The notes: generated by a model from the letters alone, not told the origin. Shown: positions 42,710-53,075, numbered from the stretch's first letter. The stretch is 64,000 nt of DNA from Deinococcus aquaedulcis (GCF_019693445.1 NZ_JAHRBL010000006.1:1-64000), one strand, 5' to 3'. Numbers and translations are program-made.

Positions 42710-44533
42710 TCAACCCTGCAGCAGAATCCGGCCGCCAGCAGCCTGCACCGTCACCTGACCGCCACTTAGGGTCTCGCCGCTTAGAGCGTCGCGCCACTCG
42801 CCGCCGGGCAGGGCCAGCGCGACCTCGTGGGCCTGGGGGCGGCGGCTGATAATCACCGCCGCGCGCACGACGCGGCCGTCCTCATGGGTGTATTCGCGCA
42901 GGAACGCCACCGCGTCGTCCTCGGCGTGCAGAAAGCGCAGGTTGCCGCGCTGCAGGGCCAGCTGCTCGCGGCGCACCGCGATCAGGGCCTTCACCCGGGC
43001 GCGCAGGGGCTGGTCCCACGCGGCCTCGTCCCAGGGCATGGCCTCGCGGCACCAGGGCATGGCGCCGTCGCGCGACTGGCTCAGGCCCACCTCTGAGCCG
43101 TAGTAGGTGCAGGGCACTCCGGCGTAGGTCATCAGGAAGGTCAGGGCGGCCTGGAACAGCGTGCGGTCATTGCCCAGGCGGTACAGGGCACGCGGCACGT
43201 CGTGCGATTCCAGCACGTTAAACATGCTCAGGGCCACCTGCGGCGACAGGGCGTGGTAGGCGTCCCAGAGCAGCTCGGCCAGTTCCTCGCCGCCCAGGTT
43301 GCTGGGTTCAAAGGTGAGGTTGCCCCGCGCCAGCCACTGCATCACCGGCAGGCCAAAGCCGTGGTAATTCATGGAGCCGTCCTCGCCCTGGCCGTCCAGC
43401 GCGTGCTCGGGGTCGTAAAAGCGCTCGCCGAACACGTAGGCGTCGCCGCGTTCCTCACGCGCGGCGCGTTTGAGGGTGCGGTGCAGCGGCAGGTTGTCTT
43501 CGTCGGTGCCGCCCGTGCCGATCATGTGGGCCACGTCCAGGCGCCAGCCTGCCGCGCCCCGGCGCAGCCAGTGGCGCACCACGGACTCCTCGCCGCTGAA
43601 GAATTCATCAATCGCTGCCGGGTTGCGGTAGTCAATCTTGGGCAGCGTGGGCACATCGAAAAAGGCGTGGTACGGCGGCTTGCCGGGCTCGTCGCGCCAG
43701 GTGAACAGTTCGCGCTCGGGGGCCGCGTGGTCGTCCAGCGCCGCCTGAAACAGCGCGTGCTCATTGCCCACATGGTTGAACACGCCGTCCAGCACCAGCC
43801 GGATGCCCGCCCGCTGGGCCGCGCCCACCAGTTCGTCCCAGGCCGCGTCGCCGCCCAGGTGGGGGTCCACATGGCGGTAATCGGTGATGTCGTAGCGGTG
43901 GTTGCTGGGCGACACGAAAATGGGGGTCAGCCACAGCCCGGTGATGCCCAGATCCTGCAGGTAGGGCAGCGCCTGGGTGATGCCGTTCAGGTCGCCGCCG
44001 TAATGCCCGTGGATATCGCCCCAGGCGTCGATGGGGGTGTTCCACGCCACGTGCTCCACGGCCCGGCCGCTGTACACGTATTCACCGGTCTGCACGTCGT
44101 TGCTGGGGTCGCCGTTGCGGAAACGGTCGGGGAAGATCTGGTAAAAGACGCTCTCCCAGGCCCATTCGGGAGCCGTGTGGCCGGCAAGGTACGTGAACCA
44201 CGAGCGAAAGCCACGCCGGGTGCGGTGCAGGCCCAGCGCCGTGAGGTGCAGGTGGTCGTTGCCAAAGTTCAGCTGCCACGCGTAGCGCACGCGGCCTTCG
44301 TGCACGGGCAGATCGGCCTCGAACCAGCGGCCGGGCAGGTCGCCGGCCACCTCCACTTCCCGCGCGGGGTGCGCTTCAATTTCACCCACGCGCACCAGCT
44401 TGAACTTCACCTCCGTTACCGGCAGGGTGGTGCGCAGGCGCACGCGGACGGTCTCGCCCAGGGGCGCGCCCAGGCGCCCGGTGTAGGCAGGGGTGTGGTC
44501 GTGTTGGGTGGACAGCAGGGGAAAAATGGACAT
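42710..44533 (-). CDS. GH13 alpha-glucosidase / neopullulanase-like enzyme (maltodextrin glucosidase)
   Basis: A 607-residue cytoplasmic enzyme. An N-terminal carbohydrate-binding domain of about 120 residues precedes the TIM barrel. The four GH13 motifs are intact: DGVFNHVG, GWRLDVAHM (nucleophile Asp333), FGERF (acid/base Glu370) and NVLESHD (Asp445). The domain order is that of MalZ/cyclomaltodextrinase/neopullulanase. It likely degrades maltodextrins brought in by malEFG. ATG 44533 follows GGAGG. A 16-bp inverted repeat lies just upstream. Confidence 0.92.
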   Translation of the reverse strand: MSIFPLLSTQHDHTPAYTGRLGAPLGETVRVRLRTTLPVTEVKFKLVRVGEIEAHPAREVEVAGDLPGRWFEADLPVHEGRVRYAWQLNFGNDHLHLTALGLHRTRRGFRSWFTYLAGHTAPEWAWESVFYQIFPDRFRNGDPSNDVQTGEYVYSGRAVEHVAWNTPIDAWGDIHGHYGGDLNGITQALPYLQDLGITGLWLTPIFVSPSNHRYDITDYRHVDPHLGGDAAWDELVGAAQRAGIRLVLDGVFNHVGNEHALFQAALDDHAAPERELFTWRDEPGKPPYHAFFDVPTLPKIDYRNPAAIDEFFSGEESVVRHWLRRGAAGWRLDVAHMIGTGGTDEDNLPLHRTLKRAAREERGDAYVFGERFYDPEHALDGQGEDGSMNYHGFGLPVMQWLARGNLTFEPSNLGGEELAELLWDAYHALSPQVALSMFNVLESHDVPRALYRLGNDRTLFQAALTFLMTYAGVPCTYYGSEVGLSQSRDGAMPWCREAMPWDEAAWDQPLRARVKALIAVRREQLALQRGNLRFLHAEDDAVAFLREYTHEDGRVVRAAVIISRRPQAHEVALALPGGEWRDALSGETLSGGQVTVQAAGGRILLQG

Positions 44534-44559
44534 GCGGCGCTAACCTCCGGCACGGCAGC

Positions 44560-44610
44560 GCAGCGGGCACGACCTCTTGCGTGAATGCAAAGAAAGGTCG
44601 TGCCCGCTGC
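44560..44610. promoter_or_regulatory. 16-bp perfect inverted repeat upstream of the GH13 gene
   Basis: GCAGCGGGCACGACCT (44560-44575) and AGGTCGTGCCCGCTGC (44595-44610), 19-nt loop, no T run. Either a leader hairpin of the GH13 mRNA or the end of the upstream hydrolase transcript. Confidence 0.5.
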
Positions 44611-44715
44611 GGACAAGCGTTGCCTGTGAACTGTTTGCCCCAGTGTGGGGGCGTCGCCGCCCTGCGGTCAAGAGGAAAGGCAGGGGGTGGACTGCACAGG
44701 CCCGCAGGCCCTGCT

Positions 44716-45468
44716 CTAGCCGCCCCTCCCGGCCAGCCCGGCCTTGGCGGCCACCGCGCCCCCGGTGGTCATGCCGGTCAGGCGCCCCACGAAGGCGGCC
44801 ACCTGCGCGGTCAGGCGACTGGGTGCGCGGCCCTCTTCGGCCTGGGCCACGGCGCGCCTCATGGCGGGTCCCGGGTCTCGCACCACGGGGCCGTGCCCAG
44901 TGGCCAGAAAGCGGGCAGGCACGGCCAGCAGCGCGCGGGCGCTTGCGGTGGTCCCGGCCGGGTCATGGGTGCCCAGGGTGGGCAGGGGGAACACAGCGCT
45001 CAGCACGCTGGCCACGTGAAGCCCTGGCACGTTCACGAAGGTGTCGCCGCTGTACAGGGTGCCGTCGCGCTCATCCAGGTACGCCACGTGGCCCGGCGAG
45101 TGGCCCGGGGTGTCCAGCACGACCAGGGAGCGCACGCGGTCCCCGGCGCGCAGCAGGCGGGTGGGAGCGCTCTGCACCCCCAGCGCCGCCAGCCCCGGGG
45201 CGTCGTGTTCGCCCAGCAGCACCTCCAGCCCCGGGTGCGCGGCCACCAGGGCGTCCAGGCTGCCCACATGGTCCGCGTGCGCGTGGGTGATGGCCACCCG
45301 GCGCAGCGGCCGGCCCAGGCGGGCAATCAGCGGGGGCAGGCGCCGTTCCAGGCCGGGCAGGCCCGCGTCAATCAGGGTCAGGCCATCGGATTCGGGGACG
45401 AGGTAGGTGTTGACCAGCCCAAACTGGGCCAGCCGGATGGGCGGGTGGGCGCTGTGGCGTGCCGACAT
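44716..45468 (-). CDS. MBL-fold metallo-hydrolase
   Basis: A 250-residue metallo-beta-lactamase-fold protein. The metal ligands are in THAHADHVGSL, followed by a His in DTPGHSPGHVAYLD, Asp in LYSGDTFVN and His in LATGHGPVV. Substrates of such proteins range from thioesters to lactones and nucleic acids, so specificity is unknown. ATG 45468 follows GGAGGTTT. It is divergent from a TetR regulator across a 105-bp intergenic region with two palindromes, so the regulator probably controls it. Confidence 0.9.
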   Translation of the reverse strand: MSARHSAHPPIRLAQFGLVNTYLVPESDGLTLIDAGLPGLERRLPPLIARLGRPLRRVAITHAHADHVGSLDALVAAHPGLEVLLGEHDAPGLAALGVQSAPTRLLRAGDRVRSLVVLDTPGHSPGHVAYLDERDGTLYSGDTFVNVPGLHVASVLSAVFPLPTLGTHDPAGTTASARALLAVPARFLATGHGPVVRDPGPAMRRAVAQAEEGRAPSRLTAQVAAFVGRLTGMTTGGAVAAKAGLAGRGG

Positions 45469-45502
45469 AGGAAACCTCCGGATGGCCGGGCGGCCAGCAA
45501 AG

Positions 45503-45515
45503 CGAACGGCGTTCG
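45503..45515. promoter_or_regulatory. TetR-type palindrome in the hydrolase/TetR intergenic region
   Basis: CGAAC-GGC-GTTCG, a 13-bp palindrome between the divergent genes. Confidence 0.5.
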
Positions 45516-45519
45516 TCTT

Positions 45520-45536
45520 GTGTATTTACCGTACAC
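45520..45536. promoter_or_regulatory. second palindrome in the hydrolase/TetR intergenic region
   Basis: GTGTA-TTTACCG-TACAC. Either this or the neighbouring palindrome is the probable TetR operator. Confidence 0.45.
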
Positions 45537-45560
45537 CTGCGCCGGGGTGGCGTCAAGGCG

Positions 45561-45566
45561 TACACT
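45561..45566 (+). promoter_or_regulatory. -10 box of leaderless TetR transcript
   Basis: TACACT, 7 nt before the ATG at 45574. Confidence 0.5.
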
Positions 45567-45573
45567 GTTCGCC

Positions 45574-46167
45574 ATGCCTTATCCCGCCAAACTCACGCCC
45601 GAGGCCATTCAGGCGGCGGCCTGGGCCCTGCTGGAACAGGGCGGGCCGGCGGCCCTGGGCATGCGCCCCCTGGCCGAGGCACTGGGCGTGCGCCCCAGCA
45701 GCCTGTACCGCCATGTGGGTAGCCGCGAAGCCCTGCTGAGCACCCTGGCCGAACAGGCCGCCAGCGCTCTGCGCGCCGAACTGGCAGCGGCGGCCGGGCT
45801 GCCCCCCCGCGCGGCGTTGGCGACAGTGGCGCAGGCCTACTGGCACTTTGCCCGCACGCGGCCCCATGCCTACGACCTGCTGCTGACCCCTGTGGCGCCC
45901 CAGGCACCGGGCTTAAGGACCCCGGCTGGCAAGGCGCTGTGGGGCGCGCTGCTGGAGCGGGTGGGCGCGCTGACTGGCCACCCCGACGATACCGGGCACG
46001 CGGTGGCCTACTGGACCTTTCTGCACGGCGCAGCGGCGCTGGAGCGGGCGGGACTGTACGGCCAGAGTGGGCCACAGGGCGGCGTGGAGATCGGCCTGGG
46101 GGCGCTGCTGGACCGGATGGAGGCGGCCGGGCACCTGTCCTCGCGGCCAGCGGGGGCGCCCGCGTAG
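45574..46167 (+). CDS. TetR/AcrR family regulator
   Basis: A 197-residue regulator. The N-terminal helix-turn-helix is AAWALLEQGGPAALGMRPLA followed by EALGVRPSSLYRHVGSREAL. The C-terminal domain has the TetR_C pattern (YWHFARTRPHAYDLLLT). It is divergent from the MBL-fold hydrolase and two palindromes lie between the genes. The gene has no Shine-Dalgarno site but a -10 box 7 nt upstream. Its stop codon is the first part of the ispG -10 box. Confidence 0.9.
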   Translation: MPYPAKLTPEAIQAAAWALLEQGGPAALGMRPLAEALGVRPSSLYRHVGSREALLSTLAEQAASALRAELAAAAGLPPRAALATVAQAYWHFARTRPHAYDLLLTPVAPQAPGLRTPAGKALWGALLERVGALTGHPDDTGHAVAYWTFLHGAAALERAGLYGQSGPQGGVEIGLGALLDRMEAAGHLSSRPAGAPA

Positions 46168-46170
46168 ACT
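46165..46170 (+). promoter_or_regulatory. -10 box of ispG, overlapping the TetR stop codon
   Basis: TAGACT begins with the TAG stop of the TetR gene (46165-46167) and lies 6 nt before the ispG ATG. Confidence 0.5.
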
Positions 46171-46176
46171 GGGGGC

Positions 46177-47397
<1,221 letters not shown>

Positions 47398-47430
47398 GCC
47401 ATAGAGGGTCTACCGGGGGTATGGGTCTTT

Positions 47431-47697
47431 ATGGGTGTCCGGGCCAAGCAGCCGGCTGCCATATTCTCAACTCTGGAACTGGGGAAGGCTTGGATTCACC
47501 AGCATGGTCTGGAGGGCACGCTGACGTGGTACCCACTGGACATGAGCGCTTACGCCTGGGTGGTCGCCCAGGGGAGATTCAAGCCGAAGCCTGAAGCGCC
47601 AACACCACAATTCCTGGCTGGATTCTCTTCGGCGTACCAGCCTCATCATCACTACGGCCCTGCGGACCCTCCTGAATCCCCAGGTCTGGCACAATGA
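47431..47697 (+). CDS. DUF7710-like small protein
   Basis: A protein of 88 residues from the first ATG. The frame before it reads VWVFMGVRAKQPAAIFSTLE, then KAWIHQHGLEGTLTWYPLDM and FSSAYQPHHHYG, which resembles the small DUF7710 family (assignment from memory). Family members begin with the VWVF strand, but here no ATG, GTG or TTG precedes it; the ATG at 47431 would remove part of it. The gene could have an unusual start or be decaying. It begins 34 nt after ispG and may share its transcript. Confidence 0.55.
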   Translation: MGVRAKQPAAIFSTLELGKAWIHQHGLEGTLTWYPLDMSAYAWVVAQGRFKPKPEAPTPQFLAGFSSAYQPHHHYGPADPPESPGLAQ

Positions 47698-47701
47698 AGC
47701 C

Positions 47702-48103
47702 ATGACCGTCTGGGGGACTGGCAGCCTGGAGAACGAGCACGCCGCCGCCTTTGTGGCCGAGGTGGTGCAGGACGGCGCCTACGCCCTGGCCGAGGCCTTT
47801 GATGTGGCCCTGGACCCCGACAACGACCTGCTGGACGCCGAGGAAGGCCACCGCGCCCTGGCCGCCGCCGAGATTCTGGCAGCGGTCCTGACGGGTGACA
47901 CGGCCAGCCTGACTGACGCCGGGCTGCGCGCGTGGGTGCAGGGCGTGAACCCGGCCGAGCTGGCCCACCTGCGCCCCACAGCCCTGGAAGCCCTGGACCG
48001 GGTGCTGGGCCCGGCCAGCGAACTGCCCGACCTATGGGAGGAGAGCGACGACGCCGAGGCGTGGCGCGAGGACGTGCAGCGCCTGCGCGCCGAACTGGGG
48101 TAG
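47702..48103 (+). CDS. DUF4259-like protein
   Basis: A 133-residue acidic protein opening MTVWGTGSLENEHAAAFVAE, the typical start of DUF4259 proteins, with a helical body and no signal peptide. The family's function is unknown, though members occur beside toxin-immunity-like genes. CACAAT (47690-47695) lies 6 nt before the ATG. It is directly followed by another uncharacterised gene 3 nt later, so the two are probably one operon with the preceding small gene. Confidence 0.65.
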   Translation: MTVWGTGSLENEHAAAFVAEVVQDGAYALAEAFDVALDPDNDLLDAEEGHRALAAAEILAAVLTGDTASLTDAGLRAWVQGVNPAELAHLRPTALEALDRVLGPASELPDLWEESDDAEAWREDVQRLRAELG

Positions 48104-48106
48104 GGC

Positions 48107-48583
48107 ATGGCCGCGCCGCTGCAGTGGCTGCGGGCCGAGCTGGACGACGCCGACCCTGCGGCTGCTCCGCGCTGGACGGCCGACCTGCACGCCTGCGCCC
48201 AGGCCACGGGCTGGACACTTTCGCCCTGGGCGGCCACCTCCTTCATGACCGAGTTGCGGGTGCGTGAACTGGTGGCGCCGTATGGGGCGCAGCGGGTGGA
48301 GATGCGCGCCCACGGTTGGTTGCCCCTGCTGGCTTTTGTGGCCGCGCCAGAGCACCGGCCGGCCGGCCTCCCCGGCGAGCCTTGGGAACCCACCCACCAC
48401 CCCTACATCAACCCGCCAGCGCTGGCTGCGTGGTGGCAGACCCGAGGCTGGGTGGTGCCGGACGCCGCGTGGCTGAACGGTCGGCCCACGGCAGAGGAGC
48501 TGGCCCAGCTCAGCCCCCGGGAGGGCGGGTACTTGAAGCGGCTGGGCTGGAACCGGGGCGACGCCCTGCTGCTGTACTGGTAG
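48107..48583 (+). CDS. hypothetical protein, 158 residues
   Basis: Not recognised. The start is 3 nt after the DUF4259 stop, so it is operonic. It begins MAAPLQWLRAELDDADPAAA, has a Trp-rich middle (AWWQTRGWVVPDAAW) and a C-terminal GYLKRLGWNRGDALLLYW. No signal peptide or membrane segment. Convergent with the GNAT gene, with only 3 bp between stops. A role with the two preceding genes is possible but unproven. Confidence 0.6.
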   Translation: MAAPLQWLRAELDDADPAAAPRWTADLHACAQATGWTLSPWAATSFMTELRVRELVAPYGAQRVEMRAHGWLPLLAFVAAPEHRPAGLPGEPWEPTHHPYINPPALAAWWQTRGWVVPDAAWLNGRPTAEELAQLSPREGGYLKRLGWNRGDALLLYW

Positions 48584-48586
48584 GCG

Positions 48587-49021
48587 TTAAGGCGTCGCTG
48601 GTCGTCCCTGCTGCCGGGCGTAGTTGCGCCGGAACATCAGGTTGGCCCGCCGTAAGCCCAGACCCTCGTAGAAGGGCACCAGATCGTCGTCGCAGGCGAG
48701 GTCCACGGCGTAAAAGTCGGCCAGTTCCGCCAGCAGCCGCTCCATCAGCGCGCGGCCAATGCCCCGTCCCTGATGCTCGGGCCGCACTTCCAGCAGCGGA
48801 ACAAAAGCGGTCAGCACGCCGTCGCTGACCGCCTGCACAAACCCGATCACCTGCCCGCGTTGCACCGCCAGCACGAAGCGGTACGACCCGGCCAGCAGGC
48901 GGTAAAACGTTTCTGGGCTGGGCGGGTTGGGCCACCCCACGAAAAACCCCGTGAGCTGCGCGGGCGAGATGCCCTCCAGCGTGGTCTGCAGGATGTAGCC
49001 AGAAGAACCTTGATCGGTCAC
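48587..49021 (-). CDS. GNAT family N-acetyltransferase
   Basis: A 144-residue acetyltransferase. The acetyl-CoA motif VRPEHQGRGIGRALMERLL is intact, preceded by VIGFVQAVSDGVLTAFVPLL, and the C-terminal FYEGLGLRRANLMF is the usual last strand. The substrate is unknown; GNAT proteins of this size modify small molecules or protein N-termini. The GTG at 49021 has TAGCCT (49028-49033 on the minus strand) 6 nt upstream, so it is leaderless. Confidence 0.85.
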   Translation of the reverse strand: MTDQGSSGYILQTTLEGISPAQLTGFFVGWPNPPSPETFYRLLAGSYRFVLAVQRGQVIGFVQAVSDGVLTAFVPLLEVRPEHQGRGIGRALMERLLAELADFYAVDLACDDDLVPFYEGLGLRRANLMFRRNYARQQGRPATP

Positions 49022-49104
49022 GGCATCAGGCTAAAGAACGCCCGCCTCAGGGCGCATCCGCCACCTGCCCTACCGCGCTCCGCTTCCCGCCACCTGCATC
49101 CCCT

Positions 49105-49560
49105 TCAAAACCTCAGTTCCAGCCCCACCCCTGCCCCCAGTTGCCCGGCGCTGCTGGCGCGCACAAAGGCCCGCCAGCCGGCCGGGCCCAGCACGGGGCC
49201 GCGCAGGCCAGCCTCGCCGTACAGGGCAAAGCGGCTCTCGCTGCTGCCGCCGGGGACGGGGGTGGGCACGGTCAGCTGTCCGCCCACGGTGGCAAAGGCG
49301 TCCACGCGGCTTAAGGGCAGGTTCAGGTCGCGCAGGGTTAGCCCGGCGGCGTAGCGGCTGGCGGTGCCCGCGCCCGTTTGCCAGGGGCGCTCGGCGCTGG
49401 CTTCCAACCCCAGGGTGCCCAGCAGCGGCACCGGCAGCAGCGCGGTGCCCGCATGTACGCCGTAGCCGGCCGTGGTGGCATTCACCCCCGCCCACACGGT
49501 CGCCGCAGAGGCAGAAGAACAGAGCATCAGGGCCGCGACAACAGGCAACAGGGCACGCAT
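49105..49560 (-). CDS. small secreted beta-rich protein, possibly outer-membrane
   Basis: A 151-residue protein with signal peptide MRALLPVVAALMLCSSASAA. The mature part is beta-rich and Gly-rich (YAAGLTLRDLNLPLSRVDAF, GAGVGLELRF) and ends in Phe, a feature of outer-membrane beta-barrels. About 130 mature residues would fit an eight-strand barrel. Function unknown. TAAGCT lies 7 nt before the ATG at 49560. Confidence 0.6.
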   Translation of the reverse strand: MRALLPVVAALMLCSSASAATVWAGVNATTAGYGVHAGTALLPVPLLGTLGLEASAERPWQTGAGTASRYAAGLTLRDLNLPLSRVDAFATVGGQLTVPTPVPGGSSESRFALYGEAGLRGPVLGPAGWRAFVRASSAGQLGAGVGLELRF

Positions 49561-49598
49561 GGCACCGAGCTTAGCGGGCAGCCATGAGTGTTGCTTTT

Positions 49599-49619
49599 CC
49601 CACTTCCCACAACCCACGG
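49599..49619. repeat. heptamer repeat CCCACNN
   Basis: CCCACTT CCCACAA CCCACGG, three heptamers upstream of the small secreted protein gene. Confidence 0.45.
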
Positions 49620-49632
49620 TTCACACCCCTCC

Positions 49633-50493
49633 TTACCCGTCCAGCCGCACCTCGGCCACTTTGGCCAGCATGCGGAAGGTCTGGAACAGGTGGTAGGCGT
49701 TGTCGCTCTCCCACCCCACGGTGACGGCGTCCACCCGGGTCACACCGGGTACCCGTTCGGCGGCGTCGGCGCGGGCCTGGTGGTTAAAGCTCAGCTGGGC
49801 CTGGGCCGGCCAGCGGGTGGTGGAGGGACGGGCCTGGGCGGCCTGTTCCACGGCGCGGCGGGCCCCGTCCCGAATGCGCTCCAGGGCCGTGTGGGGGTGC
49901 AGGTGGACGGCGGCAAAGGCGCTGAGGCCCTCCTTGACCGCCACCGTGACCACCTCCTCGCCCAGTTCCGCCTGGATCTCGGTCATGGCCACATCGTCGC
50001 CGCTGGCAAAGAGGACCGGCACGCCGTAGTGACCGGCCAGCAGGGCGTTCAGGCCGTATTCGCCCGTAGAGACCCCATTGATCCGCACGTCGCGGAGAAA
50101 GCCGTTCCAGGTGTGGGCCAGCGGGCCGCGCACGCTGCCCGCCCGGGCGTGGTAGCCCACGAACAGCAGGCCCACCACGCCGGCCTCCTGCACGCCCTGC
50201 ACCATGCTCAGCGGCTTGTCGTGGCCGGTGGTAAAGCGCACGGCCGGGGGCAGCAGTTCGGGCAGCAGGTTGCGCATGGTGTCGTGGCTGTCGTTCACCA
50301 GCACGTCGGTGGCCCCGGCGTCCAGGGCGCCCTGGGCCGCTGCCGCCGCTTCCAGGGTCATCTGGCGGCGGGCGCGCTCGTACTCGGCGGCGTTCACCAG
50401 CCCGCCAAATTCCGGCGGGCTCACCTGTACCCAGCTTGAGACCCCGCAGACGCCTTCCATATCCACGCTGATGACCACCCGGCGTTCACTCAT
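49633..50493 (-). CDS. M55 family D-aminopeptidase (DppA-like)
   Basis: A 286-residue metallopeptidase. It opens VVISVDMEGVCGVSSWVQVS with the metal-binding DxE of the M55/DppA fold, then VNDSHDTMRNLL, GLLFVGYHARAGSVRGPLAH (His ligand) and WNGFLRDVRINGVSTGEYG. DppA releases D-Ala from D-Ala-containing peptides. ATG 50493 has TACCCT 7 nt upstream. No dipeptide transporter is nearby, so a role in cell-wall peptide recycling is only a suggestion. Confidence 0.9.
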   Translation of the reverse strand: MSERRVVISVDMEGVCGVSSWVQVSPPEFGGLVNAAEYERARRQMTLEAAAAAQGALDAGATDVLVNDSHDTMRNLLPELLPPAVRFTTGHDKPLSMVQGVQEAGVVGLLFVGYHARAGSVRGPLAHTWNGFLRDVRINGVSTGEYGLNALLAGHYGVPVLFASGDDVAMTEIQAELGEEVVTVAVKEGLSAFAAVHLHPHTALERIRDGARRAVEQAAQARPSTTRWPAQAQLSFNHQARADAAERVPGVTRVDAVTVGWESDNAYHLFQTFRMLAKVAEVRLDG

Positions 50494-50500
50494 AGGGGCG

Positions 50501-50506
50501 AGGGTA
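50501..50506 (-). promoter_or_regulatory. -10 box of the M55 gene
   Basis: TACCCT on the minus strand, 7 nt before the ATG at 50493. Confidence 0.45.
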
Positions 50507-50595
50507 GCGCGCGTGGGCCGGCAAGAGGGGGCGGCCGGCGGTTCGTGACCCTGGGCGTTCACCGCTCTGGGTGCCCCGTGTTAGCCTGCTCTGTT

Positions 50596-51353
<758 letters not shown>

Positions 51354-51357
<4 letters not shown>

Positions 51358-52007
51358 CGCGGCCCGCCCTCGCGGCGGCCCCCAAACCCCCGAAGTTGGG
51401 TAACCTGCGCCCCCTGCCTGGGCCACTGGAGGATGAAGCGGTCTACCGGGGGGTGGCGTTCGGGGGCGACCTGCCCGGCGGGCAGACACTGCGCAGCGTG
51501 ACTTTTGAAAAGTGTGTGTTCCGGAGCGTGACGCTGCGCGGCGTGAACTGGCAGCGGGTGCGGCTTCAGGACGTGCGCTTTGAACACTGTGACTTGAGCA
51601 GCGCCGTGTGGGACGACGTGTCCCTGGAACGCGTGGAGGCGTCTGATTGCCGGCTGCTGGGGCTGCAGGCCCCGGGCGCGCGCCTGCGCCATGTTCGCCT
51701 GGACCGCACTGTGCTGGCCCTGTCGGTCTGGCTCAAGGCCGACGCCGCGCACCTGCGGCTGGACGCCTGCGACCTGAGTGAAGCGGTATTTATGGGCGCG
51801 AAGCTGCCCGGAGCGGTGCTGCGCGGCTGCCAGCTGGCCCGCACAGACCTGCGTGGGGCCCTGCTGGACGGCGCCGATCTGCGCGGCTGCGACCTGCGGG
51901 GCGTCCGCCTGGGGCCTGCCGAACTGCAGGGCGTGACCGTCGAGCCCACGCAACTGCTGGACCTCGCCCACCTGCTGGGCGTCAAGGTTGAGACCCTGGA
52001 GGGCTGA
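51354..52007 (+). CDS. pentapeptide-repeat protein
   Basis: A 217-residue protein. From about residue 35 a run of A(D/N)LXX-like pentapeptides is seen: VTFEKCVFRSVTLRGVNWQ, DLSEAVFMGAKLPGAVLRGC, TDLRGALLDGADLRGCDLRG. Such repeats fold into a right-handed quadrilateral helix; some members protect DNA gyrase, most are uncharacterised. The GTG start overlaps the map stop (GTGA), so it is translationally coupled to map. Confidence 0.88.
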
Positions 52008-52015
52008 CCAGCAGC

Positions 52016-52054
52016 AAGGGAGGCGGGGGGCAGAATCGGCCCCCCGCCCCCCTT
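52016..52054. terminator. shared GC-rich terminator between convergent genes
   Basis: AAGGGAGGCGGGGGGC (52016-52031) pairs with GCCCCCCGCCCCCCTT (52039-52054) with one mismatch. Confidence 0.7.
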
Positions 52055-52061
52055 GCCCGAC

Positions 52062-52979
52062 CTACCGCAACCGGGCCTTGTCGTGCAGCTTCTTGGCGAT
52101 TTCCATGATCTCGCCCATGTCCCACTCGGGCGAGAAGGCCGCCGAGTCGTGGCCGCCGTCCACTGTGGGGCCGCCCTGAATCTCGGTGTATTCGCCCACG
52201 CGGACCTCGCTGCCGTCTTCGGGGTGGGTGCCGTTCCAGATGGCGCTCAGCTGGGTAAAGTCCGTGTCGCTGAAGCGGTAGAGAATCTGGTGCACGCCCT
52301 GGTCCATCACGCGCTTGGCTTCGGGAATGAGGGAAGTGGGAATGTTGGGCATGGGCAGCAGCTTTTCCATGTTCACGCCGCTTAAGGTTTCCAGGGCCTT
52401 GGCGTAGGCAATCTGGTGCACCCCGCCGCGCACCAGCAGGTAGCCCACCAGGGCCTTGGCAGTGGGGTCGTCCACCATCTCGTACACGCGCAGCTTGTTG
52501 TGGCGCGCCGCGCCTTCCAGGAAGAAGTTGTGGGTCAGGTCCAGCATCAAATTGCCGCTGGAATACACGTAGTCGCCGCTCCAGGCCTTGCCGTGCGAAT
52601 CCGCGATCATGGTGCCGGGCCCGGCCGCAATGAAGTGCTTGGCGTAGCGCACGTCCTGCGCGAACGAGAAGGGGTGGGTACTGGGGTCCACCGGCTCTTC
52701 CTGGGCCTTGGGCTCGGGGCCGGCCAGCAGCGCGTTGATGGTGGCCGAGACCAGTTCGATGTGGCCCAGCTCCTCGGCGCCAATGTTGGCAATCAGCTCG
52801 TAGTACGGCCGCAGCGTGTCCTTGCCCCGGAAGTTGAACGACTGGGTCATGTAGTTCATCAGGGTGGACATCTCGCCAAAACGGCCGCCCATCAGTTCCT
52901 GGACGGCCGCCGCCCCGTTGGGGTTGGCTTCTTTGGGCAGGGGGAGGTCAAACTGCAGTTTGTCAATGCGTAAGAACAT
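52062..52979 (-). CDS. manganese catalase
   Basis: A 305-residue dimanganese catalase that breaks down hydrogen peroxide. Metal-ligand regions are GGRFGEMSTLMNYM, ANIGAEELGHIELVSATIN, FFLEGAARHNKLRVYEM and RGGVHQIAYAKAL. Length agrees with the KatN/Mn-catalase family. ATG 52979 follows AAGGAGG. Manganese-based peroxide defence fits a radiation- and desiccation-tolerant host (established for the genus). It is convergent with the pentapeptide-repeat gene. Confidence 0.95.
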   Translation of the reverse strand: MFLRIDKLQFDLPLPKEANPNGAAAVQELMGGRFGEMSTLMNYMTQSFNFRGKDTLRPYYELIANIGAEELGHIELVSATINALLAGPEPKAQEEPVDPSTHPFSFAQDVRYAKHFIAAGPGTMIADSHGKAWSGDYVYSSGNLMLDLTHNFFLEGAARHNKLRVYEMVDDPTAKALVGYLLVRGGVHQIAYAKALETLSGVNMEKLLPMPNIPTSLIPEAKRVMDQGVHQILYRFSDTDFTQLSAIWNGTHPEDGSEVRVGEYTEIQGGPTVDGGHDSAAFSPEWDMGEIMEIAKKLHDKARLR

Positions 52980-53075
52980 GGTGGGGCCTCCTTGGCGCGC
53001 GGCGCGCGAACCTTGGGCAGCACACCCCAGGGCCCGCGCGCACAAGGTCAGCGCCCCCACCTTGTGAGGCCGGTC

